Assembly (NCBI GenBank): GCA_002633025.1 | Contig: NMRB01000037.1 | Location: 762,344-826,343, forward strand | DNA: 64,000 bases | DNA from: Notospermus geniculatus | Lineage: Eukaryota; Nemertea; Pilidiophora; Heteronemertea; Lineidae | Direction: 5' to 3' | In this document: positions 9,579 through 20,641 of the stretch, piece by piece | How positions within the stretch are numbered: position 1 is the first letter of the stretch | Layout: each line of letters opens with the position of its first letter | Made by a program: the position numbers and the translations under genes | The notes under the pieces: model-generated | Seen by the model: the letters and a program-made list of their open reading frames with translations, nothing else | Database searches by the model: none | Told to the model about the DNA's origin: nothing

Positions 9579-12500
9579 ACCTTGGCTCAACTGGTCTTTA
9601 AGCAGGTCAAGGAAGTAGATCACTTCAAATTACACTTCATTACCTTCAGTTTGATACCAAACATGACTACCTTGGCGCAACTGGTCTTTAAGTAGGTCAG
9701 TAGGTCATGGAAGTAGGTCACTTCAAACCTACACTTCATTACCTTTAGTTTGATACCAAACATGACTACCTTGGCTCAACTGGTCTTTAAGTAGGTCACT
9801 AGGTCATGGAAGTAGGTCAGTTCAAACCTACACTTCATTACCTTTAGTTTGATACCAAACATGACTACCTTGGCTCAACTGGTCTTTAAGTAGGTCACTA
9901 GGTCATGGAAGTAGGTCAGTTCAAACCTACACTTCATTACCTTTAGTTTGATACCAAACATGACTACCTTGGCTCAACTGGTCTTTAAGTAGGTCACTAG
10001 GTCATGGAAGTAGGTCAGTTCAAACCTACACTTCATTACCTTTAGTTTGATACCAAACATGACTACCTTGGCTCAACTGGTCTTTAAGTAGGTCACTAGG
10101 TCATGGAAGTAGGTCAGTTCAAACCTACACTTCATTACCTTTAGTTTGATACCAAACATGACTACCTTGGCTCAACTGGTCTTTAAGTAGGTCACTAGGT
10201 CATGGAAGTAGGTCAGTTCAAACCTACACTTCATTACCTTTAGTTTGATACCAAACATGACTACCTTGGCTCAACTGGTCTTTAAGTAGGTCACTAGGTC
10301 ATGGAAGTAGGTCAGTTCAAACCTACACTTCATTACCTTTAGTTTGATACCAAACATGACTACCTTGGCTCAACTGGTCTTTAAGTAGGTCACTAGGTCA
10401 TGGAAGTAGGTCAGTTCAAACCTACACTTCATTACCTTTAGTTTGATACCAAACATGACTACCTTGGCTCAACTGGTCTTTAAGTAGGTCACTAGGTCAT
10501 GGAAGTAGGTCAGTTCAAACCTACACTTCATTACCTTTAGTTTGATACCAAACATGACTACCTTGGCTCAACTGGTCTTTAAGTAGGTCACTAGGTCATG
10601 GAAGTAGGTCAGTTCAAACCTACACTTCATTACCTTTAGTTTGATACCAAACATGACTACCTTGGCTCAACTGGTCTTTAAGTAGGTCACTAGGTCATGG
10701 AAGTAGGTCAGTTCAAACCTACACTTCATTACCTTTAGTTTGATACCAAACATGACTACCTTGGCTCAACTGGTCTTTAAGTAGGTCACTAGGTCATGGA
10801 AGTAGGTCAGTTCAAACCTACACTTCATTACCTTTAGTTTGATACCAAACATGACTACCTTGGCTCAACTGGTCTTTAAGTAGGTCACTAGGTCATGGAA
10901 GTAGGTCAGTTCAAACCTACACTTCATTACCTTTAGTTTGATACCAAACATGACTACCTTGGCTCAACTGGTCTTTAAGTAGGTCACTAGGTCATGGAAG
11001 TAGGTCAGTTCAAACCTACACTTCATTACCTTTAGTTTGATACCAAACATGACTACCTTGGCTCAACTGGTCTTTAAGTAGGTCACTAGGTCATGGAAGT
11101 AGGTCAGTTCAAACCTACACTTCATTACCTTTAGTTTGATACCAAACATGACTACCTTGGCTCAACTGGTCTTTAAGTAGGTCACTAGGTCATGGAAGTA
11201 GGTCAGTTCAAACCTACACTTCATTACCTTTAGTTTGATACCAAACATGACTACCTTGGCTCAACTGGTCTTTAAGTAGGTCACTAGGTCATGGAAGTAG
11301 GTCAGTTCAAACCTACACTTCATTACCTTTAGTTTGATACCAAACATGACTACCTTGGCTCAACTGGTCTTTAAGTAGGTCACTAGGTCATGGAAGTAGG
11401 TCAGTTCAAACCTACACTTCATTACCTTTAGTTTGATACCAAACATGACTACCTTGGCTCAACTGGTCTTTAAGTAGGTCACTAGGTCATGGAAGTAGGT
11501 CAGTTCAAACCTACACTTCATTACCTTTAGTTTGATACCAAACATGACTTCCTTGGCTCAACTGGTCTTTAAGTAGGTCACTAGGTCATGGAAGTAGGTC
11601 AGTTCAAACCTACACTTCATTACCTTTAGTTTGATACCAAACATGACTACCTTGGCTCAACTGGTCTTTAAGTAGGTCACTAGGTCATGGAAGTAGGTCA
11701 GTTCAAACCTACACTTCATTACCTTTAGTTTGATACCAAACATGACTACCTTGGCTCAACTGGTCTTTAAGTAGGTCACTAGGTCATGGAAGTAGGTCAG
11801 TTCAAACCTACACTTCATTACCTTTAGTTTGATACCAAACATGACTACCTTGGCTCAACTGGTCTTTAAGTAGGTCACTAGGTCATGGAAGTAGGTCAGT
11901 TCAAACCTACACTTCATTACCTTTAGTTTGATACCAAACATGACTACCTTGGCTCAACTGGTCTTTAAGTAGGTCACTAGGTCATGGAAGTAGGTCAGTT
12001 CAAACCTACACTTCATTACCTTTAGTTTGATACCAAACATGACTACCTTGGCTCAACTGGTCTTTAAGTAGGTCACTAGGTCATGGAAGTAGGTCAGTTC
12101 AAACCTACACTTCATTACCTTTAGTTTGATACCAAACATGACTACCTTGGTTCAACTGGTCTTTAAGTAGGTCACTAGGTCATGGAAGTAGGTCAGTTCA
12201 AACCTACACTTCATTACCTTTAGTTTGATACCAAACATGACTACCTTGGCTCAACTGGTCTTTAAGTAGGTCACTAGGTCATGGAAGTAGGTCAGTTCAA
12301 ACCTACACTTCATTACCTTTAGTTTGATACCAAACATGACTACCTTGGCTCAACTGGTCTTTAAGTAGGTCACTAGGTCATGGAAGTAGGTCAGTTCAAA
12401 CCTACACTTCATTACCTTTAGTTTGATACCAAACATGACTACCTTGGCTCAACTGGTCTTTAAGTAGGTCACTAGGTCATGGAAGTAGGTCAGTTCAAAC

Positions 12501-13856
12501 CTACACTTCATTACCTTTAGTTTGATACCAAACATGACTACCTTGGCTCAACTGGTCTTTAAGTAGGTCACTAGGTCATGGAAGTAGGTCAGTTCAAACC
12601 TACACTTCATTACCTTTAGTTTGATACCAAACATGACTACCTTGGCTCAACTGGTCTTTAAGTAGGTCACTAGGTCATGGAAGTAGGTCAGTTCAAACCT
12701 ACACTTCATTACCTTTAGTTTGATACCAAACATGACTACCTTGGCTCAACTGGTCTTTAAGTAGGTCACTAGGTCATGGAAGTAGGTCAGTTCAAACCTA
12801 CACTTCATTACCTTTAGTTTGATACCAAACATGACTACCTTGGCTCAACTGGTCTTTAAGTAGGTCACTAGGTCATGGAAGTAGGTCAGTTCAAACCTAC
12901 ACTTCATTACCTTTAGTTTGATACCAAACATGACTACCTTGGCTCAACTGGTCTTTAAGTAGGTCACTAGGTCATGGAAGTAGGTCAGTTCAAACCTACA
13001 CTTCATTACCTTTAGTTTGATACCAAACATGACTACCTTGGCTCAACTGGTCTTTAAGTAGGTCACTAGGTCATGGAAGTAGGTCAGTTCAAACCTACAC
13101 TTCATTACCTTTAGTTTGATACCAAACATGACTACCTTGGCTCAACTGGTCTTTAAGTAGGTCACTAGGTCATGGAAGTAGGTCAGTTCAAACCTACACT
13201 TCATTACCTTTAGTTTGATACCAAACATGACTACCTTGGCTCAACTGGTCTTTAAGTAGGTCACTAGGTCATGGAAGTAGGTCAGTTCAAACCTACACTT
13301 CATTACCTTTAGTTTGATACCAAACATGACTACCTTGGCTCAACTGGTCTTTAAGTAGGTCACTAGGTCATGGAAGTAGGTCAGTTCAAACCTACACTTC
13401 ATTACCTTTAGTTTGATACCAAACATGACTACCTTGGCTCAACTGGTCTTTAAGTAGGTCAGTAGGTCATGGAAGTAGGTCACTTCAAACCTACACTTCA
13501 TTACCTTTAGTTTGATACCAAACATGACGACCTTGGTTCAACTAGTCTTTAAGTAGGTCACTAGGTCGTGGAAGTAGGTCAGTTCAAACCTACACTTCAT
13601 TACCTTTAGTTTGATACCAAACATGACTACCTTGGCTCAACTGGCCTTTAAGTAGGTCAGTAGGTCATGGAACTAGGTCAGTTCAAACCTACACTTGATT
13701 ACCTTTAGTTTGATACCAAACATGACTACCTTGGCTCAACTGGTCTTTAAGTAGGTCACTAGGTCATGGAAATAGGTCAGTTCAAACCAACACTTCTTTT
13801 AGTTTGATAATAACAAACATAGGCCTAACTACCTTGGCTCATCTGGGCTTTAAGTA
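9579..13856. repeat. 99-bp tandem array, about 43 units
   Basis: Direct repeats with an exact 99-bp period, checked by the recurrence of TGACTACCTT at 9961, 10951, 11941 and 12931. The unit starts ACCTTGGCTCAACTGGTC and ends ATACCAAACATGACT. Most internal units look identical; single changes are seen near 11549 and 12151. The first unit is only 90 bp, and the last four or five units are clearly diverged. Each unit carries three AGGTCA hexamers at unit positions 26-31, 34-39 and 47-52. The first two form a direct repeat with a 2-base spacer. No frame is open through a unit. Confidence 0.97.
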
Positions 13857-15039
13857 GTCCAGTACTAACTCTCCGCCGGAATCGAAATCATGGACCCTCG
13901 CATCAGATGGGAAGGGGTTAATAGGCCTATATCACTTATGAGTCGAGATGGATGTTGTATTAGACCTACTTGGTGACAATGGGTTAATACCAGGTATAGG
14001 CCTGCAATTCGTGGTGAAGTGAGATAGATATCTTTTGAGACGCATTGGGTGGGAAGGAGTTAATATGGGAACCAATCCATGACTGACGTCACTAATGGTG
14101 GATGAAGTGAGAAAGGGCATATATCTGATCTGGCGATGCTCTCCACCATTCAATAGTAACTTGCCATTCAATACAACAGGGTGTTTTGACAGTCTCCGAC
14201 AGTTCAACATGAACTTTCATGAGGAAGGATAAGCCGCGGCCGGGACAGAATTCGTCTCTTCTCGGTTTATCAAATGAGAACGAATAAGACAAAATCAATG
14301 ACTGTCGCCGTGTCGCGTTTTTGAGAGCGATGTGTCCTGAACTTCACCTGATGAAACCACGAGTTCCCTGTCCCTTCGTCGTTGATGGTCCCAATCAAAC
14401 TAAAGACATGTCATGCTATCGAAATGTGTGAAATAAAAGGAATTTTTATTGTCATACGCAACAAAAACAGCCAGAGTCGGAGACTCGAAATGACGAATGA
14501 GAAGCCGATTAGAGATCGAGCAGTGAAAAGCGAGGGGCCGACGATAGGCCTCATTCGGCTGATAGCACCAAAATTATCATATCACTTCGTCGTTAATGGT
14601 CCCAATCAGACTAAATATGTATCAAATAATCTAAATATCTGAAATTTTAACAATTTCTAAGGCAGCACACTATGAAATCAGCCCGAGTCGACGACTTGGA
14701 ATGACGTGCATGAAGCCGAGATCGCTGTTGTCGGTTCGATCATTGTGATTTTTTTCCAATATATATCGTCATATTTTGAACCCACTTGTGTCGTTTTGAC
14801 GAAAAATAATTTCAGTTATTGTTTGATGGTACTCTAAAATACCACTCAGGTATGATTTCATAAGGCGATTGTCTATGACCATTGGGATTTTATGCGATGA
14901 TCATAGGTATATTTCATCTCGATTCACTTTGTGCAAGCACCACGACATTTCCCATGATTCCTCATTCCATGAACAAAAGAGCAGCCAACCCGTCAAAGTA
15001 ACTGGCGCGGGAAATTTAAATAGTGCTGTTTTCAATTTT
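13857..15039. other. Unassigned non-coding stretch with a diverged duplication
   Basis: CGTCGTTGATGGTCCCAATC at 14378 recurs as CGTCGTTAATGGTCCCAATC at 14588. GAGTCGGAGACTCGAAATGA recurs as GAGTCGACGACTTGGAATGA. This points to an old direct duplication with a period of about 210 bp. No protein domain seen. Confidence 0.4.
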
Positions 15040-15396
15040 GTCACCTAGCGCCCCCTGGAGAACAAATTTCAAATTAATTTCCATTGCACTTGGTGTACCA
15101 AAAATCAAGCTTCATACCCTATCAATTTCAGTTTGATATATTGCCTGTGGACTGAGTTATTGGGGTTTTCCATTTTACGGAAAATGCCCCCTGGAGAGCA
15201 GAATGTACGTCAGATCGCAAAAATTTTTGGTCCTGTTTCGAGTCCTTCCTAGGGCCTACCACTCCACCGGCTTTCATGACCCTGGGCCTTGCGGTTGCGA
15301 AACGTGCCAGTGTCACGGACGACACACACACACACACACAGACGGACGCCACTCAGTATACATATGACTAGCTCAGCTGAAAGCTGAGCTAAAAAC
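15040..15396 (+). mobile_element. Modular repeat with 3' hairpin, copy 1
   Basis: Contains AGCGCCCCCTGGAGAACAAA and, further on, GAAACGTGCCAGTGTCACGG, a CA run, then the hairpin TAGCTCAGCTGAAAGCTGAG followed by CTAAAAA. The same order, with other hairpin stems, is at 20642, 29229-30303 and 41270-42141. Confidence 0.6.
15323..15340. repeat. (CA)n microsatellite
   Basis: About nine CA dinucleotides inside the modular repeat, replacing the GACGGAC run found in its relatives. Confidence 0.85.
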
Positions 15397-15404
15397 AAAT
15401 AAAT

Positions 15405-15600
15405 CTGGTGGCACACATACGGAAGACGCCATCAAGCTCCTCACTTGGATGGGGTCTTTTACCTGCCCTTGCAAAGGCACAAGGTACAAGGCACCACGGC
15501 TTGTCCCATGCAACGGATATGATGCGCCAGGGATGATTAATCCTCGGGGCCCAGGCTGGATTCGAACCCGGGACCTGCTGCTTACATTACATGTATTGGC
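15405..15600 (-). mobile_element. SINE family 2 copy
   Basis: CTCCTCACTTGGATGGGGTC, CTTGCAAAGGCACAAGGTAC and, towards the right, GGATTCGAACCCGGGACC, the reverse complement of a tRNA B-box. The SINE therefore reads on the minus strand. Confidence 0.75.
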
Positions 15601-15604
15601 TTGG

Positions 15605-15810
15605 AGTGGTTAGTATGGAAGAGACCACCTCGAGCTAATCATGTTCCTCACTTGGATGGGGTCTTTTAGTTGCCCTTGCAAAGGAAGGTGTAAGGTACAG
15701 GGCACCACGGCTACTGTCCCATCCGGCATGCACGAAGACCCAGGAATGACAATCCAAGCTGGATTTGAACCCAGTACCTGCTCTTGCTATGGACCACGAG
15801 GCCACCTAGG
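15605..15810 (-). mobile_element. SINE family 2 copy
   Basis: Second adjacent copy: CTCACTTGGATGGGGTCTTT through GGATTTGAACCCAGTACCTG. Same orientation as its neighbour, and diverged from it. Confidence 0.75.
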
Positions 15811-16018
15811 GCTCTCCGAAGCAATCCACCTTCTCAATCCATTATCATCACCATCTGGAACAGATGTTCCTATTCATGCTTACGTGTGATTCTTTCCCAG
15901 AAATAATACAACTATTCCCAGGCTTGTGGGATTTCGTTAGCTCTAAGGGAAAATACATTGAAAGAAGTGAACAGGTATGACGAAACAGCCAACTGATGCA
16001 GAAAGTTTTTTCTTGTCA

Positions 16019-16410
16019 CTAATGACGGCCTTCAACGTGAAAGAAAACTTGCTACAGTTCTGGCAAAACTTTCGCAATAAACCTACCGATGGGTCTTCCA
16101 CGTGAAAGAAAAAAATTTCGGAAGTCTCGACACCCTACAGAAATTGATGCAACAGAGTGTCTGACATATTTCCAAGAGGTCGACAGTCTACTTGCAGGCC
16201 TTGCCGTTTGACGGGCGCGATTTTGCATGCACCTCGCAAACAATAGAATTTCTATTGTTTGCGAGGTGCATGCAAAATCGCGCCCGTCAAATGGCAAGGA
16301 CTGTGCTTGGAGAGCACCTTCCACGTGCAAGTTGCTGTCGGACAAGAAAATTGCGACAGAAAACTTTCAGGTGGAAGGCCAGCATAAGTGCCAGAGTGAC
16401 CCAGTGGAAA
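16019..16410. repeat. Dispersed repeat interrupted by a palindrome
   Basis: 16035-16110 (ACTTGCTACAGTTCTGGC through TCTTCCACGTGAAAG) is the inverse of 31240-31345. The 109-bp palindrome at 16195-16303 interrupts it, and similar TTCCACGTGCAAGTTGCTG sequence follows. Origin unknown. Confidence 0.55.
16195..16303. mobile_element. 109-bp palindrome element, copy 2
   Basis: Same 109-bp palindrome as 1077-1185, with two visible changes in the right arm (ATGGCAAGGACTG in place of ACGGCAAGGCCTG). No clear target duplication. The centre is AATAGAATTTCTATT as in copy 1. Confidence 0.8.
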
Positions 16411-16419
16411 CATCCATGC

Positions 16420-16545
16420 ATGTCATATATGAAGTTTCAGGTTCAATCCCTGATTGCAACCACTCCTCAGTATAAAAGAGAGGGCAGCTCTCTTTGAGTT
16501 GCAGGTTTCCTCCGGGAACTCCGGTTTCCTCCTGCCGTACATCAA
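16420..16545 (+). mobile_element. SINE family 3 copy
   Basis: B-box-like GGTTCAATCCCTG, then GAGAGGGCAGCTCTCTTTGA and GGAACTCCGGTTTCCTCCTG, as in the other family-3 copies. Confidence 0.6.
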
Positions 16546-16625
16546 ATTTGATTTGTTTTAATTTGAAAGTCCAGAAATATCGGACTTCACACTTTAAAAT
16601 AGAACTCAGAGAAGCTGCTCCTTAA

Positions 16626-16765
16626 TCCCTTCAATGCCAGACATTGCATCATTTCAATGTCATCACGGCACGTAGTGCATTTTTGTACGCGATGCTAGTG
16701 CATTACATTCACAATGACATGATATTGTCATGACGTCACGGGCCAGTATTAAACTGGTCTCAGTA
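16626..16765. repeat. Dispersed repeat related to 30417-30690
   Basis: CGATGCTAGTGCATTAC through CACGGGCCAGTATTAAACTG matches GACGCTAGTGCATTATG through GGACCAGTAAACCGG near 30627. It begins TTAATCCCTTCAATGCC, like the TTAA-flanked MITEs, but no right end is seen. Confidence 0.45.
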
Positions 16766-16790
16766 GCGAACTATAGTTAAGCGCCCAAGC

Positions 16791-16949
16791 CTGATCATTT
16801 CTGACTCAGGTACCCATTTACACACCTGGGTGGGGGAGAGAGGCAAGCAAAGGGACCTGCCGAGGTTGCACGCTGACAGTGGGATTTGAATCTGGGACTT
16901 CATGACCACTAACCAGAGACCCAAAAGCCACTAGACCAGTGTGGCTCTT
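16791..16949 (-). mobile_element. tRNA-derived SINE, family 1, minus strand
   Basis: Inverted copy of the 1896 SINE: CACACCTGGGTGGGGGAGAG, then GTGGGATTTGAATCTGGGAC (inverse B-box) and CCACTAGACCAGTGTGGCTC (inverse A-box and head). Confidence 0.7.
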
Positions 16950-17704
16950 AAAGCTCCTTTCACACCAGGCCTACGTGGAGTTGCGTAGTGCGGTGTACCG
17001 ACTACGCCGAGCTTACGCTGCCCTACGTGGCAATACACCGAGGTACGCAAAGGACGCAAGATGGTTGTAAAAAATTAAACATGTGTAATTTTTTCGCGTA
17101 CTTTCAGTAGGACGCAGAGAGTATGCAGTTTTTACGCAATTCTATGCAACACTACGCTACTGTACGCCATGGAAGGGCGTAGCATAGACTTGCGTAAAAA
17201 CTGCGTACTTTCTATCAAAATCATCAACACAAAATTTCCCTACTATCCTCCTCGGACCACGCTCCTGTCTCGAATGAGCCGAAATGACAACACCATTAAA
17301 GTTATTGTAGCCTCCACGCATGGCTGAGCACGACAAACCTGCCAATCATGCTCAGGACGGAGATGGCCCCTGGCTGAGAATTGACAGCCACTTCGCTCCC
17401 TCTTTGTGTTGACACCAAGTAAACAGATTGGGTCGGGAAATTGGCATGTCCAAATGATAGTGTGGGACAATGGGCAGTATGAATCAAAACACTATTACTA
17501 CAATCCTACAACATGGATTTTGCTGAAGCCTGAACACATATTTGGTGTTGAAATTAGATTCATATACAACCAAACTCCGTTGAAATCTGTCCGTTGTTAG
17601 TTCTTGTTCCAGACCACCAAATATCATAGACATCTAACGTTAAATGTGCTTTTTGTAACAGACTGAAGACAGGCTGGACAGAAGCTTCGACTCCTGGTTC
17701 ACCG
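16950..17704. other. Unassigned stretch, left part probably a repeat
   Basis: 16970-17215 is dense in TACGCAA, CTACGCC and TTGCGTA words in both orientations, as expected of a decayed MITE. 17221-17704 shows short overlapping frames only and no recognised motif. Confidence 0.4.
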
Positions 17705-17853
17705 TAAAGGCGGCCCGTTTCCACCATCGCGGATTCCGCCGAGGTTCGTTACGCCTTATATTTTTGAGCCATCAGGATTCTCCAAAACTCGGTTAAAACT
17801 GCACCGCTCACCGCAAACCGTGGTGGAACCGCTAGAGTGGAAACGGGCCTTTA
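17705..17853. mobile_element. MITE, about 150 bp
   Basis: Left end TAAAGGCGGCCCGTTTCCAC and right end GTGGAAACGGGCCTTTA are inverse copies with a small indel. CpG-rich interior, no coding capacity. Confidence 0.6.
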
Positions 17854-17879
17854 GAATCATTTCCATCAAGTTGAGAGAA

Positions 17880-18015
17880 TAAGGGCTGATTCATACTCGC
17901 TTGCGGACCGTCAAGCGCATGAAACTGATCGCAGGTTTCCACGACGTGAATGTGCACACACAGTGAAATTGATCATAGTCGGCGCAAAATCCGGACGGAG
18001 TATGAATCAGCCTTA
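17880..18015. mobile_element. MITE, 136 bp
   Basis: Ends TAAGGGCTGATTCATACTC and GAGTATGAATCAGCCTTA are inverse copies of 18-19 bp. Confidence 0.65.
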
Positions 18016-18030
18016 ATGCAACAGCACACA

Positions 18031-18203
18031 AATAGGAGCAGTCAGCCGTGCGTATTGCCAAAAGATGGCAGCAAAGTTCTAGCGGACCAATGTACAGGAA
18101 AATCCATGTGATTGGTGCTCGATCGAGAATCAATGGGTCTGCTCTATGCATTGAACTGGGCCATACTGACACCTATTGGTCAGCTCACTGACAGGCTCCT
18201 ATT
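18031..18203. mobile_element. MITE family F, copy 2 (inverted)
   Basis: Left AATAGGAGCAGTCAGCC and right CTGACAGGCTCCTATT are inverse with one extra base. The interior matches 6828, 37592 and 49013. This is the most complete copy. Confidence 0.7.
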
Positions 18204-18462
18204 GACAAAGAATTGAACCCAGGCCTTATGGACATGAATCAGATGTTCCACCACATAACAGCAGTTACTGGTACTAAGTTCTTCAGATAGCTCCCAATAC
18301 TGAATTTGGGGAGTGCGGTGGGACTCTCAGTGTTGGATTCATGACCGACAGCCTGCAGGTTTGATGCCCGTGGTTGAGTCACCACTTTAGTGTGGAGTTT
18401 CTGAAGAGGCTGGGGTGATGAAGTGAACACTTTTGACACTGTACTGCAGTCACAGGGAAATT

Positions 18463-19007
18463 GACGTACATCTGGCGGACATATGGCGTATATACGGCAT
18501 ATACAGTACAGGTCACAATTGACATCCCTAAATTCGCGTAAGTTACGCGTAAGTCACTCGTAACTTACGCAACAACTCACGAGCGTAACTTACGAGGTGA
18601 GTTACGCGAATTTCGCTAGGTACGCAATGATTTACGAGGCGAGTTACGCGATTTTGGCTAGTTACGCAGTGAGTTACGCGAAACCAAAGCCGTAAGTTAC
18701 GCATAACTTACGCGAAGCCGTAGGGATGTCAATTGTGACCTGTACTGTATGCCTACTTCCTGGTTGCGTATATATACCGTATATAAAAGTAGCTAGATTC
18801 AATTTGTATGTACGTCGTCGTATGTACGCGGGATATGTGGCGTATGATGTACGTATCCCATACGTACGGCATATACTCGGTGGACATATTTTTCCGTACG
18901 TAAGCCATACGTACACCAGACGTCCAGAGGATGATCCATTGTACATACGGCGGATATAAAAATTGCCGTACGTCCGCCCGCCGTATGTACGTCATTTTGC
19001 CTATGAA
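18463..19007. mobile_element. TACGTA-rich element split by MITE family B
   Basis: Left part GACGTACATCTGGCGGACAT and right part CCGCCGTATGTACGTCATTT form diverged inverted ends. The interior is dense in GTACGTA, CGTATAT and similar words. Family B (18502-18749) lies inside it. Confidence 0.5.
18502..18749. mobile_element. MITE family B, copy 1
   Basis: Begins TACAGTACAGGTCACAATTG and ends CAATTGTGACCTGTACTGTA. Inside, nearly everything is a variant of AAGTTACGCG, CGTAACTTACG or GAGTTACGCG. A second copy in inverse orientation is at 47203-47472. The ends resemble those of family A. Confidence 0.8.
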
Positions 19008-19865
19008 GGTGCTATAGAAATGCTACACATTATGACTACAGAAGATTCGTGACAGGGTGGACCCGGACAAGAACCCAACACCTGCCACAGAGGGAGAGAG
19101 GACTTCTTGTCAGCTCGACCCACCTCTCAATCATGGCAGGTTCACCCTTGACAGTCTGGCCCTCCTGCGGTGAGTAAGGGGCAGGCCCAGCCCTCAAAAC
19201 CATCATCAAATCTCAACATTCCACAATCTCACTGGACCACGACGAGAAGGGACAAAATTCGTTATTCAAACATTACTCGAGTCTATCAACTGAATGACAC
19301 AATTTCGTATCAAACCATTGAATTCTTTTGACAACACTAGATCACGTGCCATCTCAACAATACCCATTCAGTCCGTGACAGCCGAATTGCTGCAGCATTA
19401 TCACTTCAGACAATGATGATAATCTCAGAGATGGACCAGCCTCCAGGATGCAGCCAATGACAAATAGACCAGACACAATGCTGTCCTGAAGATTCTTGGT
19501 CTGATTCGGGATGCCATCTTCAAACAATCTCGGCACAATGCAAAACTGGAGAACTATTTGCCCAATATTTTCAGAGCCAATGATGAGCCAAGTTGGTGGC
19601 GAACTGGAGTAATCCTTCCTGCAGGCACTACATACCGTATCTTCTTTTCTAAAAGGTCACAGACCAATATGCAGACTCCCTCCCTCAAGCCTTATCAGTC
19701 CGAAGAAGATGTATACCATTGTTCAGAAAAGACAATCGGCTATAGGCCTTGGCCGAGACATCATGGACTACCATGTGTCTGTAGTACCTCATACTTCGTG
19801 CGAGCGTAGTTGGAGGGCGGAGCGATGTCACAACCCTTGAGTAGTCAAGATGTGGCCAAGACAGT
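19008..19865. other. Unassigned non-coding stretch
   Basis: Frames up to 83 codons without a recognised domain. No repeat match in the window. Confidence 0.35.
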
Positions 19866-20146
19866 CACCAAACTGCATTATTTACATTAGATTTTTCTAT
19901 CAGGGCCGAAACCATAGAATTATTGGCCATAGTAGGTACAGAAGAGGCCATCTCAAGCTACTCATGTTCCTCACTTGGATGGGGTCTTTTACATGCCATT
20001 GCAAAGACACAAGGTACAAGGCACCACGGCTTACTATGCCATGTGATGGACTGAAGAGTCGGGGATGATCAATCCCATATGGCCCGGGATACGAACCTGG
20101 GACCTGCCGCTTCGTAAGCGGACGTGATAACCACTACGCTATTAAA
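19866..20146 (-). mobile_element. SINE family 2, near full length
   Basis: The most complete family-2 copy. It runs from AGATTTTTCTATCAGGGCCG through CACTTGGATGGGGTCTTTTA to the inverse B-box ACGAACCTGGGACCTG and the inverse A-box GATAACCACTACGC, so it is tRNA-derived and reads on the minus strand. Confidence 0.8.
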
Positions 20147-20403
20147 GCAGGCCGCACACGAGTACAATTTTGCATCCAACTATGGAGATGCCCTCTACGT
20201 GCAAATGTCATCGTGTGCGGTGGTCGCAGGCAGAGGCGGAGACAGATTTTTTGCCTCCAACGCAGACCAAACATGTTTGAATGACGTTGCGCCACATCTA
20301 CAGTATGCAAATTTGCAATCGTGTGCGGCGGCTGACGCACCGTGTGCTGTGACAGGATGCTGAGAGGCAACGTCAGCGACAAAATTGCACTCGTGTGCGG
20401 CAG
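20147..20403. mobile_element. MITE with GCCGCACACGAG ends
   Basis: Left GCAGGCCGCACACGAGTAC and right TTGCACTCGTGTGCGGCAG are inverse copies of about 24 bp. Further GTGTGCGG words lie inside. The end motif is shared with 62563-62959. Confidence 0.7.
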
Positions 20404-20641
20404 GTTTTTGGCTCCTAGGTTATCAAAGCTCGCCGAACTGTCATAGACCGGGTTGTGGCCTCTTAGAAGGGAAGTCACGGTAACACAGACCAATGGTGAC
20501 TAAGCAGTAAAACAAGTTATACAGACAATTCAAAAGCTGAGAAATTCACCAACAGCCCAAAGGCTTCTGCAAACACCCCAAGAATCATCTTGACCCAGTT
20601 AGTAGCCCACTTCCTGTACTTTGTGTTACTGGATGCAGACN

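Noticed and set aside
9579-13856. CRISPR-like regular array
   Set aside because: The repeats are directly adjoining 99-bp units with no unique spacers, in a eukaryotic genome. It is a satellite.
15369-15396. Helitron 3' end (hairpin then CTAA)
   Set aside because: Helitron hairpins stand several bases before CTRR, whereas here the stem includes it. No TC 5' end or Rep/helicase frame was seen.
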